Below are positions 17,128-24,996 of a DNA stretch of 64,000 nt, piece after piece. The position numbers were made by a program, and so were the translations under genes. The notes beneath the pieces were generated by a model. It had not been told where the DNA came from, ran no database searches, and saw only the letters and a list, made by a program, of their open reading frames with translations. The first letter of the stretch is position 1; every line of letters begins with the position of its first letter. This stretch comes from DATBQN01 sp963755825 (lineage in GTDB: Bacteria > Acidobacteriota > Thermoanaerobaculia > Multivoradales > UBA5704): assembly GCA_963755825.1 (NCBI GenBank), contig CAVWLA010000003.1, positions 1 to 64,000 on the forward strand. The letters are read 5' to 3'.

Positions 17128-17426
17128 GGAGTTATCCTGGGATTCGGAACTTTCAGTCCTCCGAATGTCGTACGAGGCGAGTTTCTCTTTAGGAGGTTTT
17201 CCATTCGCGAACTCCGCGCGGAGATGTAGCGGACCGAATGGAAGAGCTTGCCCTTTTTAATCGTTGGTGGCTCCGTTCTGGATGGCGTGGCTACAGCTTG
17301 TAGCAGAGCGGCTGGTTGAAGGCGCTCTACATCGTTCCCCGCTTCGTCGATCGAGAGGCTCCAGGGGCACGTCACCTCGGCGTTACCTGTCTCGAACATA
17401 CATTCTGTTTGCAGGGCAGTGCGTTA
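17128..17426. other. Intergenic stretch, no gene seen
   Basis: About 300 bp of lower-GC DNA between the secreted genes and the propeller-like gene. Short open frames are present on both strands but none has a ribosome binding site, signal peptide or recognisable sequence. Confidence 0.45.
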
Positions 17427-18407
17427 TCATTTTTTTGCACTTGACGACCAGAAGATCTGAGAGCGATTTCTCTTATCAAAGCCGATAATTTTTCTGCTTC
17501 TAGGGCCGGCCACATCAATCGCTAACCCCGAGTCTCCAAGACTGAAGGCGGATACCGGAACCTCGCTCGCTGACCTCCAGATCCGTTGAATGCCGCCTTG
17601 CCCTTCAAGAACGTTGACGGAGCACTCGACTGGTCGATCCTCGGCGTATCTACACTCACCCATGGCAGCCCTGCCAGCACTCCTCGCCAGGAGCCACAGA
17701 ACAATCGAATGCGACAGTTTATAACGGCTTCCTTCGCTCGAGACGAACAGCTCCTGCCCTGAAAGGAGCCAGGCCGCGCCTGATGAGATGGCAATAACCT
17801 GATCAACCTCGGAATTGTTCGCGATCTGAACACGCTTAGCACGACCCGTCTGATGATCTATCGTGACGAGAGCTGCTGCGCCGCTGTTCTCCCAGCACAC
17901 GAGATCGCCATTCCCGAGAAAGGTAGGGTACAAGCACACGCTGTCAACACTGAAAAGATCACCAATTTGAGCGGCGCCGACGGGTAACAGCCACATGTCG
18001 CAACGATCAGACGACTCGCCGCCACCACAAAGAATCGCTCTCCCGGAATCGCTCACCGCCGCCATAGCCTCTAGGGGCCGTGGCATCGACAACTCGCGAA
18101 CACCCTGGACGGCTCCTCTCATGGATGCGATAACCACTCTTCCCGGCTCCTGATGGCCACGCAGGAGCGCCGCAAATCTGTCTTCCCCCAAGCGAAGCGC
18201 CTCTTTAAAAGTGCTCTTAGGGAAGATGAGCGGCAAGCGTTGAGGCTGAGAGCCAGAGCTGAAAGCGCAAAGCTCGTCCGTTAGCGGACACGGGAAGATC
18301 GCCTCCGCCCTCTTCAGGCCGGGGGATAGTGTGGAGGCAGATCCCTTCCAGCAAAGGAGCGCAAGGCTGATGGCCAAAATTTGGATCGAGGTTATGGGCC
18401 TATTCAT
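17427..18407 (-). CDS. Exported protein of unknown function, possible beta-propeller-like, 326 aa
   Basis: The ATG at 18407 follows the Rhs stop after a single base (TGA-A-ATG) and opens a signal peptide (MNRPITSIQILAISLALLC), so I start here and not at the upstream in-frame codon at 18578, which would lie inside the Rhs gene. The mature protein has repeated short hydrophobic strands with Gly/Ser turns (AVSDSGRAILCGG, FLGNGDLVCWEN, ISSGAAWLLSG) suggesting a beta-propeller; this is inference. Six or more Cys residues would fit a periplasmic or outer location. Position directly after a toxin-like Rhs tip makes an immunity role possible. Confidence 0.65.
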   Translation of the reverse strand: MNRPITSIQILAISLALLCWKGSASTLSPGLKRAEAIFPCPLTDELCAFSSGSQPQRLPLIFPKSTFKEALRLGEDRFAALLRGHQEPGRVVIASMRGAVQGVRELSMPRPLEAMAAVSDSGRAILCGGGESSDRCDMWLLPVGAAQIGDLFSVDSVCLYPTFLGNGDLVCWENSGAAALVTIDHQTGRAKRVQIANNSEVDQVIAISSGAAWLLSGQELFVSSEGSRYKLSHSIVLWLLARSAGRAAMGECRYAEDRPVECSVNVLEGQGGIQRIWRSASEVPVSAFSLGDSGLAIDVAGPRSRKIIGFDKRNRSQIFWSSSAKK

Positions 18408-18408
18408 T

Positions 18409-20082
18409 TCAGCGCCTTCCTCCGGCAGTCTCGATGACAGTTCCGTCGATTGAGAAAGTACCACCTTCGAGAATGGACGGCCATGCATCAAAGAGATTGA
18501 CTTGGTTACCTTGTGAAGGTGGCGAACTCTCCTCCGCACGGACTGTCTTCTCGAAATCGAGCGCCCCCTGTGATTCATATCCAGTAGAGTTTGTCCTTAT
18601 TGTAGAATCGCCGGCCTTGTATCTTTCTTTAAGTGTCTTGCCTGTGTCCAATGTTTCCTCCCCATGGTACAGCTCGTGGCCTATGCTCGCGACATTCTTT
18701 GTCTCTCTGAAGGGAACTGAGACTCGCTGAACAAGTGATATTATTTTCATTGTCCCAGCATCCCTGGTAATCACCTGTTCAGAGTCTATCCGCGATCCCG
18801 GCTTGGCTTTTTCTTGCCGATCAAAGAGCATCATAATGCGAGGATCTCCCGCGATGCGATCGAAGAGCGCCTTAAATGAAGCACTTCTTTCTCGACCTTC
18901 ATCTATCGTCGATTTCAGCCAAGCTGGAACCATGGCATCTAGGCCGTTTGGGTCAAAGAATTTTAAGGGATTGTCGCGGCTCAGAACGTACCGATTAAGA
19001 GTCTGGGGCACAAGAAGGGTCGCAAAATGTCTATCCATGCTAAGGAATCTCCCCGTCACCGTTCCGTAGTGCCGAGCATGCATGTAGTCCAGGTCATCCC
19101 CCGTACCCGCCACGCTCGCCAGGTCCCGCTCGTGCCCGGTGAACTTCATCCGCTCGGTGTCCTGGTTGAAGGGCGTCGCTTCTTCGCCGAAGGGGAAGTA
19201 GGCGTGGTAGGCGAGCTGCGCGTGGTTCTGGTCGGTGATGAGGCGGGGGGTTCCCAGGTGGTCGAGGTGGAAGTGGTGGATGGCTCCGGTGTTGGGTAGC
19301 TCGGCCGCCAGCAGCACGCCATCGCGGTAGATGCTGTCCTCGACGTCGCTCCCCGTCCAGTTGTAGCCGCTCGCCTCGTAGGTACGGAGAACTTTGCCGG
19401 CGAGGTCGCGGATGGTCCAGCGGTCGAAGCGGACGGAGGTGCCGGGGATGCCCGGCTGGTAGCTCCACAGACGCTCGTCGTCGGCGTCGTAGAGGTAGAG
19501 CCATTCCTGGCTGCCGTTGACGTAGTGCTTGAGCTGGTTCAAGCCGTCGTACTCGTAGGTCGCGCCGTTCCAGGCCGTCAGGTTCCCCGCCGCATCATAG
19601 GTCGTCCCCGCTCCGTTCAGGCGGTTGGTCGCCGAGCTCGTCGGCGTGTTGCGGGCGCCGGTGGCGCCGATCGACTGGATGTTGCCGAAGGCGTCGAAGG
19701 CGTAGGTCTGCGCCACCGGCGTGGTCGAGTCCTGCGTGTCGAGCGGCAGCGAGCCCGAGGTCAGCCGGCTCACTCTGTCGTCGAGGAAGCGCCCGGCGCC
19801 GATCTGGGTGATGTTGCCGGCGCCGTCGTAGGCGTAGTTGTCCGTCTTCCAGAGCGTCGGCGCCCCTACCTCGGTCCCGAAGGTCGCCGCGATTGATTGC
19901 GACCGCTGCATCGCGTTGGGATCGTTGGTTTGCGTGTCGACGATGCCATTGCCATGCGTCACCTGGGCGACCACAGGTTCGGCCAGTAGGTGATCGAGGA
20001 GGCGCCTTCTCGATTCACTCTCGACGCATAGCATCCGCTGGGTCAATTTGCCGTACCCGCAAACCGGGCAGATAGCTGGCAA
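18409..20082 (-). CDS. Truncated Rhs/YD-repeat protein with HExxH C-terminal tip
   Basis: Residues about 30-345 are Rhs core with YD-type repeats (YAYDGAGNIT, TYDAAGNL, YEYDGLNQL), then the conserved HLGTPRLITD segment and the core boundary (HARHYGTVTGRFLSMD ... NRYVLSRDNPLKFFDPNG, to 380). The tip, residues 381-557, differs in composition (lower GC) and contains GHELYHGEE, an HExxH zinc-protease motif at 469-473, so it is probably a metallopeptidase-type toxin domain. Only a fragment of a normal Rhs gene (usually over 1000 aa) is present: homology starts right at the stop codon of the ADOP permease, and the first ~23 residues read antisense-free permease DNA in another frame. A further frameshift near 19985 separates ASSITYWPN from VAQVTHGNG. 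It lacks its own secretion signal. Confidence 0.8.
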   Translation of the reverse strand: MPAICPVCGYGKLTQRMLCVESESRRRLLDHLLAEPVVAQVTHGNGIVDTQTNDPNAMQRSQSIAATFGTEVGAPTLWKTDNYAYDGAGNITQIGAGRFLDDRVSRLTSGSLPLDTQDSTTPVAQTYAFDAFGNIQSIGATGARNTPTSSATNRLNGAGTTYDAAGNLTAWNGATYEYDGLNQLKHYVNGSQEWLYLYDADDERLWSYQPGIPGTSVRFDRWTIRDLAGKVLRTYEASGYNWTGSDVEDSIYRDGVLLAAELPNTGAIHHFHLDHLGTPRLITDQNHAQLAYHAYFPFGEEATPFNQDTERMKFTGHERDLASVAGTGDDLDYMHARHYGTVTGRFLSMDRHFATLLVPQTLNRYVLSRDNPLKFFDPNGLDAMVPAWLKSTIDEGRERSASFKALFDRIAGDPRIMMLFDRQEKAKPGSRIDSEQVITRDAGTMKIISLVQRVSVPFRETKNVASIGHELYHGEETLDTGKTLKERYKAGDSTIRTNSTGYESQGALDFEKTVRAEESSPPSQGNQVNLFDAWPSILEGGTFSIDGTVIETAGGRR

Positions 20083-22453
20083 CGAAAGCCGCCGTCAGTG
20101 AAGCAATGATGACTGCTACCCGAACCCCGGAATCTCCGGCTGCAATACCGTACAGCTGAGCTGCAATATACCTTTCCGTGAATGCAGCGACTAAAAGCCC
20201 GGCCGCCGCTCCAACAACTGCTGGCAAGAAGCCGTCCTTCATCACCAGTAAAATAAGGTTGCGAGGGAGCGCACCAAGCGCTATGCGGACCCCGAGTTCA
20301 TACCTGCGCGACTCCACCGCGTAGGCAATGGCTGCGAAGATTCCAACCGCCGCGAGAACGAGGGCGAGTGCGCCATAGATCGACAAAAGCGTCGCACCCA
20401 TCTTCCATGGCCTAATCTGAGGCTCCACCAAATCCCCGAGAGGCTCCACATCGATGTAGGGGAGGTTCGGCGCCACCGCCTGGATCTCGCGGCGCACTGC
20501 TCGAGCGAAGATCTCTGAGTCGCCTGCCGCTCGAACGAAAAGAGCTCGCGAGGTGATAAAGGCAGGCGTCTGGAACAGCGGAATGAACACCTGGATGGAC
20601 GGCTTCTCAGGCAGAAGTTGGCTCCGGCGAGAATCTTCGACAACGCCGACGATCGTGGCGCAAGGATTCTTGTCACTACCGATGACAATACATCTACCAA
20701 GCGGGCTTCTGTCGGGCCACAGAAGGTGAGCTGCCGTCTCGTTGAGTACAGCCAACCGCTCGCGGCCCCGGCTATCCTCGTCCGTTAACGTCCGTCCTAG
20801 GCGGAGGGTCGTTCCCACAGTCGTGAAATAACTTCCAGCCACACCGCTTAAAGAAACGCCTCCTGAGGCGAGGTCGTTGACCGGTCCAAGTCCTGGAACC
20901 TCTAGGGAGGTTCCAGAATAGTTCTGGAATGGTATGCCTGTCGCAAGACTCACCCGTGTTGCTCCCACGAGATGCCGGAGCCGGCCTAGGGCGCTAGCGT
21001 AGAACTCTTCCACTTCGGACGGTGTGTAGCCCATGCTCGCAAGGTCGAGAGTCGCAACCAGCGTATGGTCTGTGTCGAGTCCAAGGTGCAAACGTCGCAC
21101 GTTCCGGAGGCTCTGTACCAACAGGCCGGCGCCAATCAGGAGAAGAACTGTGAGAGCTACCTGCGCCGCAAGAAGAAACCGGCGCAAGCGCGAGCGTCCA
21201 GGAGCGCCTTCATGGCCTCCCGCCTTCATCGTTGCCGTAAGATCATACCGTCCAGCCCAAAGAGCCGGCCCGACGCCAGTGAGAAGCCAGGCCCCAGAGC
21301 CCAAAAGAATGAAGATTAGGAGCGAGCGTAAGTCGAAGAAACTTGTCGGAATTGTGCCGACAGGAAGGAGGTAGGTCGCGGCGACAATGTTGCCGGCGCG
21401 AGAAACCGCATAGGCAGCCAGTCCTCCCAAGAGCGCGAGAACCAGGCTCTCAAGTAGCAAGAGACGGATAAGCCTCGCCCGTCCGGCTCCCAAGGCTAGC
21501 CGGACCGCGAGCTCGCGCCGTCTCTCTAGAGTTCGCACAATGAGTAGCGAGGCGACGTTAAGGCAGGCGATCAGCAGCACCGCAGCAGACATCGCGCCGA
21601 GCCACTCCGCGAGTCGCGCTTGTTGTTGGTTATCCGGGCTCCTCCCCTGTTGCACGGGACCCAGAACAACTCTCTGACGGCTCCTCGACCGAACATTCGC
21701 GAAGGATTCGCCTAGCGCAGCGCTGGCCTGTTCCTCTGCCGCCGCGATAGACGCGCCTCGTCGCAAACGGGCAACGAGTGAGACAAAGTAGTTGTTGCGT
21801 TGCGTAGACCAGTGAGGCCCAGCCCAGAGTGAGCCAGCGGCCCCGATGGGCAACCAGACGTCGATGGGAGTGAGATCGATTCCGGTGAAACCGCGCGGCA
21901 GGACGCCCACCACCGAGTAGACGTCTTTGCCGACCGCGAGGCTCTTCCCCAGAATCTCCGGCGTACCGGCAAAAGCTCGATGCCAGAGTTCCCAGCTCAC
22001 CATGGCCACTAAGCCGGGATGCTCGGGATCGCCCTCGGCCTCGGTAAAGAGCCGACCGCGCACGGGTACGACGCCGAGGAGAGGCAAGAAACTCGACGTC
22101 ACCAAACAGGCTGGAACCTGCCTTGCCGCGGCGCTTCGTCCGACAGACACAGAGGTCCCTACATACGCTGCGAGACTTTTGAACGCCTTCACGCTCCCGG
22201 CGAGATCTGTGAAGGTGGGATAGGCCGAGATACTCTGGGGTCCAGCAGGCCCTGACGGATCGACTAGATAGAGTCGCTCAACCAAAGTCGGGTCTTGCAC
22301 ATGTGCCGGGAAGCGCAACAGTAGGGTGTCAAGAACACCGAGCATTGTCCCGTTCGCGCCGATCCCCAAACCGAGAGCAAGGACGGCCGACAAGAGGAGC
22401 GCAGGTTTACGGAGGAGAGTCCGAGCGCTGTAAGCGAGATCTTGGCCGATCAT
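20015..22453 (-). CDS. ADOP-type ABC transporter permease, 812 aa
   Basis: Second duplicated MacB/FtsX-like permease, same layout as the one at 13368: start MIGQDLAYSARTLLRKPALL with a first helix at about 17-40, periplasmic domain, FtsX membrane segment (VLLIACLNVASLLIVRTLERR), second half with helix RFLLAAQVALTVLLLIGAG, second periplasmic domain and three C-terminal helices ending RQIDPADAMRRE. The C-terminus is intact although an Rhs fragment abuts the stop. It follows two exported Cys-rich paralogues on the same strand, suggesting they are one unit. No ATPase is nearby. Confidence 0.9.
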   Translation of the reverse strand: MIGQDLAYSARTLLRKPALLLSAVLALGLGIGANGTMLGVLDTLLLRFPAHVQDPTLVERLYLVDPSGPAGPQSISAYPTFTDLAGSVKAFKSLAAYVGTSVSVGRSAAARQVPACLVTSSFLPLLGVVPVRGRLFTEAEGDPEHPGLVAMVSWELWHRAFAGTPEILGKSLAVGKDVYSVVGVLPRGFTGIDLTPIDVWLPIGAAGSLWAGPHWSTQRNNYFVSLVARLRRGASIAAAEEQASAALGESFANVRSRSRQRVVLGPVQQGRSPDNQQQARLAEWLGAMSAAVLLIACLNVASLLIVRTLERRRELAVRLALGAGRARLIRLLLLESLVLALLGGLAAYAVSRAGNIVAATYLLPVGTIPTSFFDLRSLLIFILLGSGAWLLTGVGPALWAGRYDLTATMKAGGHEGAPGRSRLRRFLLAAQVALTVLLLIGAGLLVQSLRNVRRLHLGLDTDHTLVATLDLASMGYTPSEVEEFYASALGRLRHLVGATRVSLATGIPFQNYSGTSLEVPGLGPVNDLASGGVSLSGVAGSYFTTVGTTLRLGRTLTDEDSRGRERLAVLNETAAHLLWPDRSPLGRCIVIGSDKNPCATIVGVVEDSRRSQLLPEKPSIQVFIPLFQTPAFITSRALFVRAAGDSEIFARAVRREIQAVAPNLPYIDVEPLGDLVEPQIRPWKMGATLLSIYGALALVLAAVGIFAAIAYAVESRRYELGVRIALGALPRNLILLVMKDGFLPAVVGAAAGLLVAAFTERYIAAQLYGIAAGDSGVRVAVIIASLTAAFVASYLPGLRVRQIDPADAMRRE

Positions 22454-22470
22454 TCTGTTGAGTATAGAAC

Positions 22471-23214
22471 TCAGGGGCGGCCGCCGTCGCGGCCGCCCTG
22501 CAGCGACTTCGCCCTAGGAGAAGATCCAGCTCCGGCAGGAGCAGGAGGCGCTCGCCTTGCCACAGCTACATTGAGCGCAGGAGAGCCAGTCGCAACTCGC
22601 CGAGCACTTGCCCGCGCTTCCGCAGTTGACCGAACAGCCAGCGAGGCAAGAGCCATCGTCCGGCGTCCCGTCCGGAGGATTTGGCTGATTCTGCGGGTTG
22701 ACACGACCGGCGTCAGCCGACAGCGATCATAGGCCCGGGGGAGCTCAACCGCGAGGTCGTCCAGCCGGAAGCGAGCTCCAGGGCCGTTCTCGTGAAGAAG
22801 TGTCGCCACGTCGTCGAATCGCTGTTGTGAGACGCCACGCCCCGGCCCCAGCGCAGGCAGGAGTCCACCGTCCTCTGCCTCGATCCCCCTCGCCCCTCCG
22901 GCTGATTCCAAGTCAAAGATGAGGATTCTCTTCTCCTCGCGCAGCGTGACCGTCAGACGATCACCCAAGAGGTCGATCCTAGCGTCGTCCGACCGCAGGA
23001 CGGTCTCTGCCACCGACGCCCGAGTCTGAATCGTGAAGAGCTCGTCAGAAAAGCCGCTTTTCGATTCATCGAGAGCAATCACGATGCTTCGATCGCCCGT
23101 CGTCCTGAGGAGCATTTCGCCTTCGTAAGTATCGACTCCGGCCGCTCGAGCGACCAGAGGCCATGCCAACACCATCCCTGTCAACAGGAAGTGCCTTAGT
23201 GAGATGACTCGCAT
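22471..23214 (-). CDS. Exported protein with Cys-rich tail, tail out of frame (frameshift near 22730)
   Basis: Signal peptide MRVISLRHFLLTGMVLAWPL with an ARA cleavage site; AAGGAGA lies before the ATG. The body resembles the neighbouring gene at 23260 (patterns LLRTTGD...IVIAL, LTVTLREEKRILIFDLE). As read, the last ~85 residues are an Arg/Ala-rich run. In the other frame, from 22726 down to TAG 22514-22516, the DNA reads SLSADAGRVNPQNQPNPP and then ten Cys (CLAGCSVNCGS, KCSASCDW, CAQCSCG), which matches ALTAAEGRANPQNQYNGP plus Cys-rich tail in the paralogue. I infer a recent one-base indel close to 22730 that has destroyed the tail, or a sequencing error. Function unknown. Confidence 0.7.
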   Translation of the reverse strand: MRVISLRHFLLTGMVLAWPLVARAAGVDTYEGEMLLRTTGDRSIVIALDESKSGFSDELFTIQTRASVAETVLRSDDARIDLLGDRLTVTLREEKRILIFDLESAGGARGIEAEDGGLLPALGPGRGVSQQRFDDVATLLHENGPGARFRLDDLAVELPRAYDRCRLTPVVSTRRISQILRTGRRTMALASLAVRSTAEARASARRVATGSPALNVAVARRAPPAPAGAGSSPRAKSLQGGRDGGRP

Positions 23215-23259
23215 GTCTTGTCTCTCCTTTTGTTCAGCAGAAGGTCGGTCCTCGAATTC

Positions 23260-23979
23260 TTATTGCGGGACTGGCGTCGTGCAGATACAGGAGACGCCCG
23301 CGTTATCCTGCGAGCACCAGGCGCAGTTCAAGGGAGGAGTGCAGTCGACGCTACAGGTGTCGGATCCGATGATTTTGATCGCGTTCGGGCGAGTCGCACT
23401 ACAGGACGCTTTACAGGGGCCTCCCGCAGAGCCCGGACCGTTGTATTGGTTCTGCGGATTGGCTCGGCCCTCCGCTGCAGTGAGAGCCTCAAGGCCGAGG
23501 GGAACGCCGCCTGCCTCGACCTCATCGAGATTCAGCGGCGTGCCATAATGAAAGCCCAGACTCACTGCATCGCCGACGACAGTGACCGCGAGTGTCCTGG
23601 CGCCGCTCGGCACCAGGCCGCTCCCCGAGCCGACGGCGCCCTTGAGCGCGAAGATGAAGACCTTTCCTTGATCCTGTAAGGCTACGATGAGGCTCTCACC
23701 AGATCGGTGATAGACCTCGCACTGCTTCGACCTCTCATGAATGGGCGTGTCGAGAGCTGCCTCGATTTCGACCTGATAGAGACCACCATTCGGCCCTCCG
23801 ACGGCGACGATCACGTGGTGGTCATCCAGGTTTCGCAGCACGGCTTCTCCCTTTGCCTCAGGAGCACCGTGGTGGGCGATCGTGAACGCAGGCGCTTTGA
23901 CCTCCTGCGAGCTGGCGACTCTCACCACGCCTGCAAGCACGAATACCGCCACCATCACGACTAAGTAGCTACGTTTCAT
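23260..23979 (-). CDS. Exported protein with Cys-rich C-terminal tail, 239 aa
   Basis: GGAGGG precedes the ATG. Signal peptide MKRSYLVVMVAVFVLAGVV; mature body of about 150 residues with no recognised fold; then the linker EGRANPQNQYNGPG and a tail with eight Cys in pairs (CKASC, CSVDC, CAWC, CIC). The tail looks disulfide-bonded or metal-binding. The gene is intact and acts as the template showing that the paralogue downstream is frameshifted. It heads a minus-strand run: this gene, its paralogue, ADOP permease. Family not recognised. Confidence 0.75.
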   Translation of the reverse strand: MKRSYLVVMVAVFVLAGVVRVASSQEVKAPAFTIAHHGAPEAKGEAVLRNLDDHHVIVAVGGPNGGLYQVEIEAALDTPIHERSKQCEVYHRSGESLIVALQDQGKVFIFALKGAVGSGSGLVPSGARTLAVTVVGDAVSLGFHYGTPLNLDEVEAGGVPLGLEALTAAEGRANPQNQYNGPGSAGGPCKASCSATRPNAIKIIGSDTCSVDCTPPLNCAWCSQDNAGVSCICTTPVPQ

Positions 23980-24006
23980 CGTCCCTCCAATTCTCCGGCT
24001 TTCGCA

Positions 24007-24348
24007 TCACCGGTCCCGATCTCGCCGAATTGCGAGGCCGGGTTTCTGGTTAGGCTCTCCGGGGTTGATCTCCGCCCAAGCTGGCCCCAGCGTCCGCGCT
24101 GTGAACCGATATCCGTCGTCGGTCAGTTCGTAATGAACCCTCCGACAGACAAGCCCTGCCCTCTCGAGGGCCTCCAGGTTGCGTTGAACTACGAAGTGCC
24201 TCCATCCACGTCTCGCCAAGCGGTCAGCCAACCAGCTGACCTCACCGCCAAGGAAGGCAGTCGAGCAGCCGAGTCCGAAGAGTTCGGCCCTGAATCGGTC
24301 GAACGCCTTCCTCCCGTCTCACCTCGGCTCCGCCTTCCGGTAATTCAC
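24007..24348 (-). pseudogene. Winged-helix regulator-like gene with early in-frame stop
   Basis: A GTG at 24348 with GGAGAG six bases upstream opens nine codons (MNYRKAEPR) and then an in-frame TGA (24319-24321). The same frame continues as AFDRFRAELFGLGCSTAFLG, VSWLADRLARRGWRHFVVQR, LEALERAGLV and HYELTDDGYRFTARTLG, a winged-helix-like pattern (helix, recognition helix, wing). Re-initiation at a TTG (24231) would give a 74-aa C-terminal piece. ADOP permeases are often preceded by PadR-type regulators, which fits the position, but the family call is tentative. Confidence 0.4.
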
Positions 24349-24539
24349 GCCCTCTCCTGTCGCACTTGCCGATCAAGCGACACTATCCAGCAACAAGCAT
24401 TCAGTCATAAGCAGCTGTTGTCAATCCACTTAAAATGTATAGCCCACGGCCGCCTGCCCTGATCTGGGTGGCGTGCCGTACAGGATGCGGCCACGATTCT
24501 CGCCGAGGGAAAGCACAGCGGGATCGTCAACTCCACGAC

Positions 24540-24570
24540 TTGACTGACCAGCTTGCAGATGCGCTAGACT
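24540..24570 (+). promoter_or_regulatory. Sigma-70-type promoter, probably leaderless
   Basis: TTGACT (24540-24545) and TAGACT (24565-24570) with a 19-bp spacer. The ATG of the regulator follows only nine bases after the -10 box and has no ribosome binding site, so the transcript would start at or next to the ATG. Confidence 0.5.
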
Positions 24571-24579
24571 GCGGTCATC

Positions 24580-24990
24580 ATGAGCAAGGGCAGAGAGCAG
24601 GTCTCGCTGACAGACCACGAAGTCGAGCGAGCGCGCACAGCGCTCGTCACGATGACGCGGATTCGCGGATTGACACTGCAGGATCTCGACGACCGCACCG
24701 GTCACCAGCGCGGCTACTTCAGCCAGATCTTCGGCGGCCGCCTGGCGTTGCGCTACCGGCACATCGTCGAAGTTCTCGCGGCGATCGAGGTCGACCCGAA
24801 CCTCTTCTTCCGCCTGCTCCACCCGACGGACGTCGAGCGGGAGCTGAACCGCGACCTTCTCCGGCTGTTGATCGGCGACCCCGGCGAGGCCGCGCCGGCT
24901 CCACGCGGCCGGCGAGCGGACCCTGCCAAGGCGCCGCCGAAGCGGCGGGCGCCTCGCCGCGGCAAACCGAAGAAACCGAAAGACCCCTAG
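24580..24990 (+). CDS. XRE-type helix-turn-helix protein, 136 aa
   Basis: Residues about 15-75 form a helix-turn-helix of the Cro/C1 type (LTLQDLDDRTGHQRGYFSQI, then FGGRLALRYRHIVEVLAAIE), followed by FFRLLHP and a very basic tail rich in Pro, Arg and Lys (PKRRAPRRGKPKKPK). It converges on the TPR gene at 24997-26301: the two stop codons are six bases apart. A regulator beside a His/Cys-TPR protein recurs at 27135-29184, so the two probably form a functional pair. No ribosome binding site; see promoter. Confidence 0.75.
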   Translation: MSKGREQVSLTDHEVERARTALVTMTRIRGLTLQDLDDRTGHQRGYFSQIFGGRLALRYRHIVEVLAAIEVDPNLFFRLLHPTDVERELNRDLLRLLIGDPGEAAPAPRGRRADPAKAPPKRRAPRRGKPKKPKDP

Positions 24991-24996
24991 TTTTTT

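Noticed and set aside
17082..17399. 105-codon minus-strand frame upstream of the secreted pair
   Set aside because: No ribosome binding site, no recognisable sequence, and it overlaps the start region of the signal-peptide gene in another frame.
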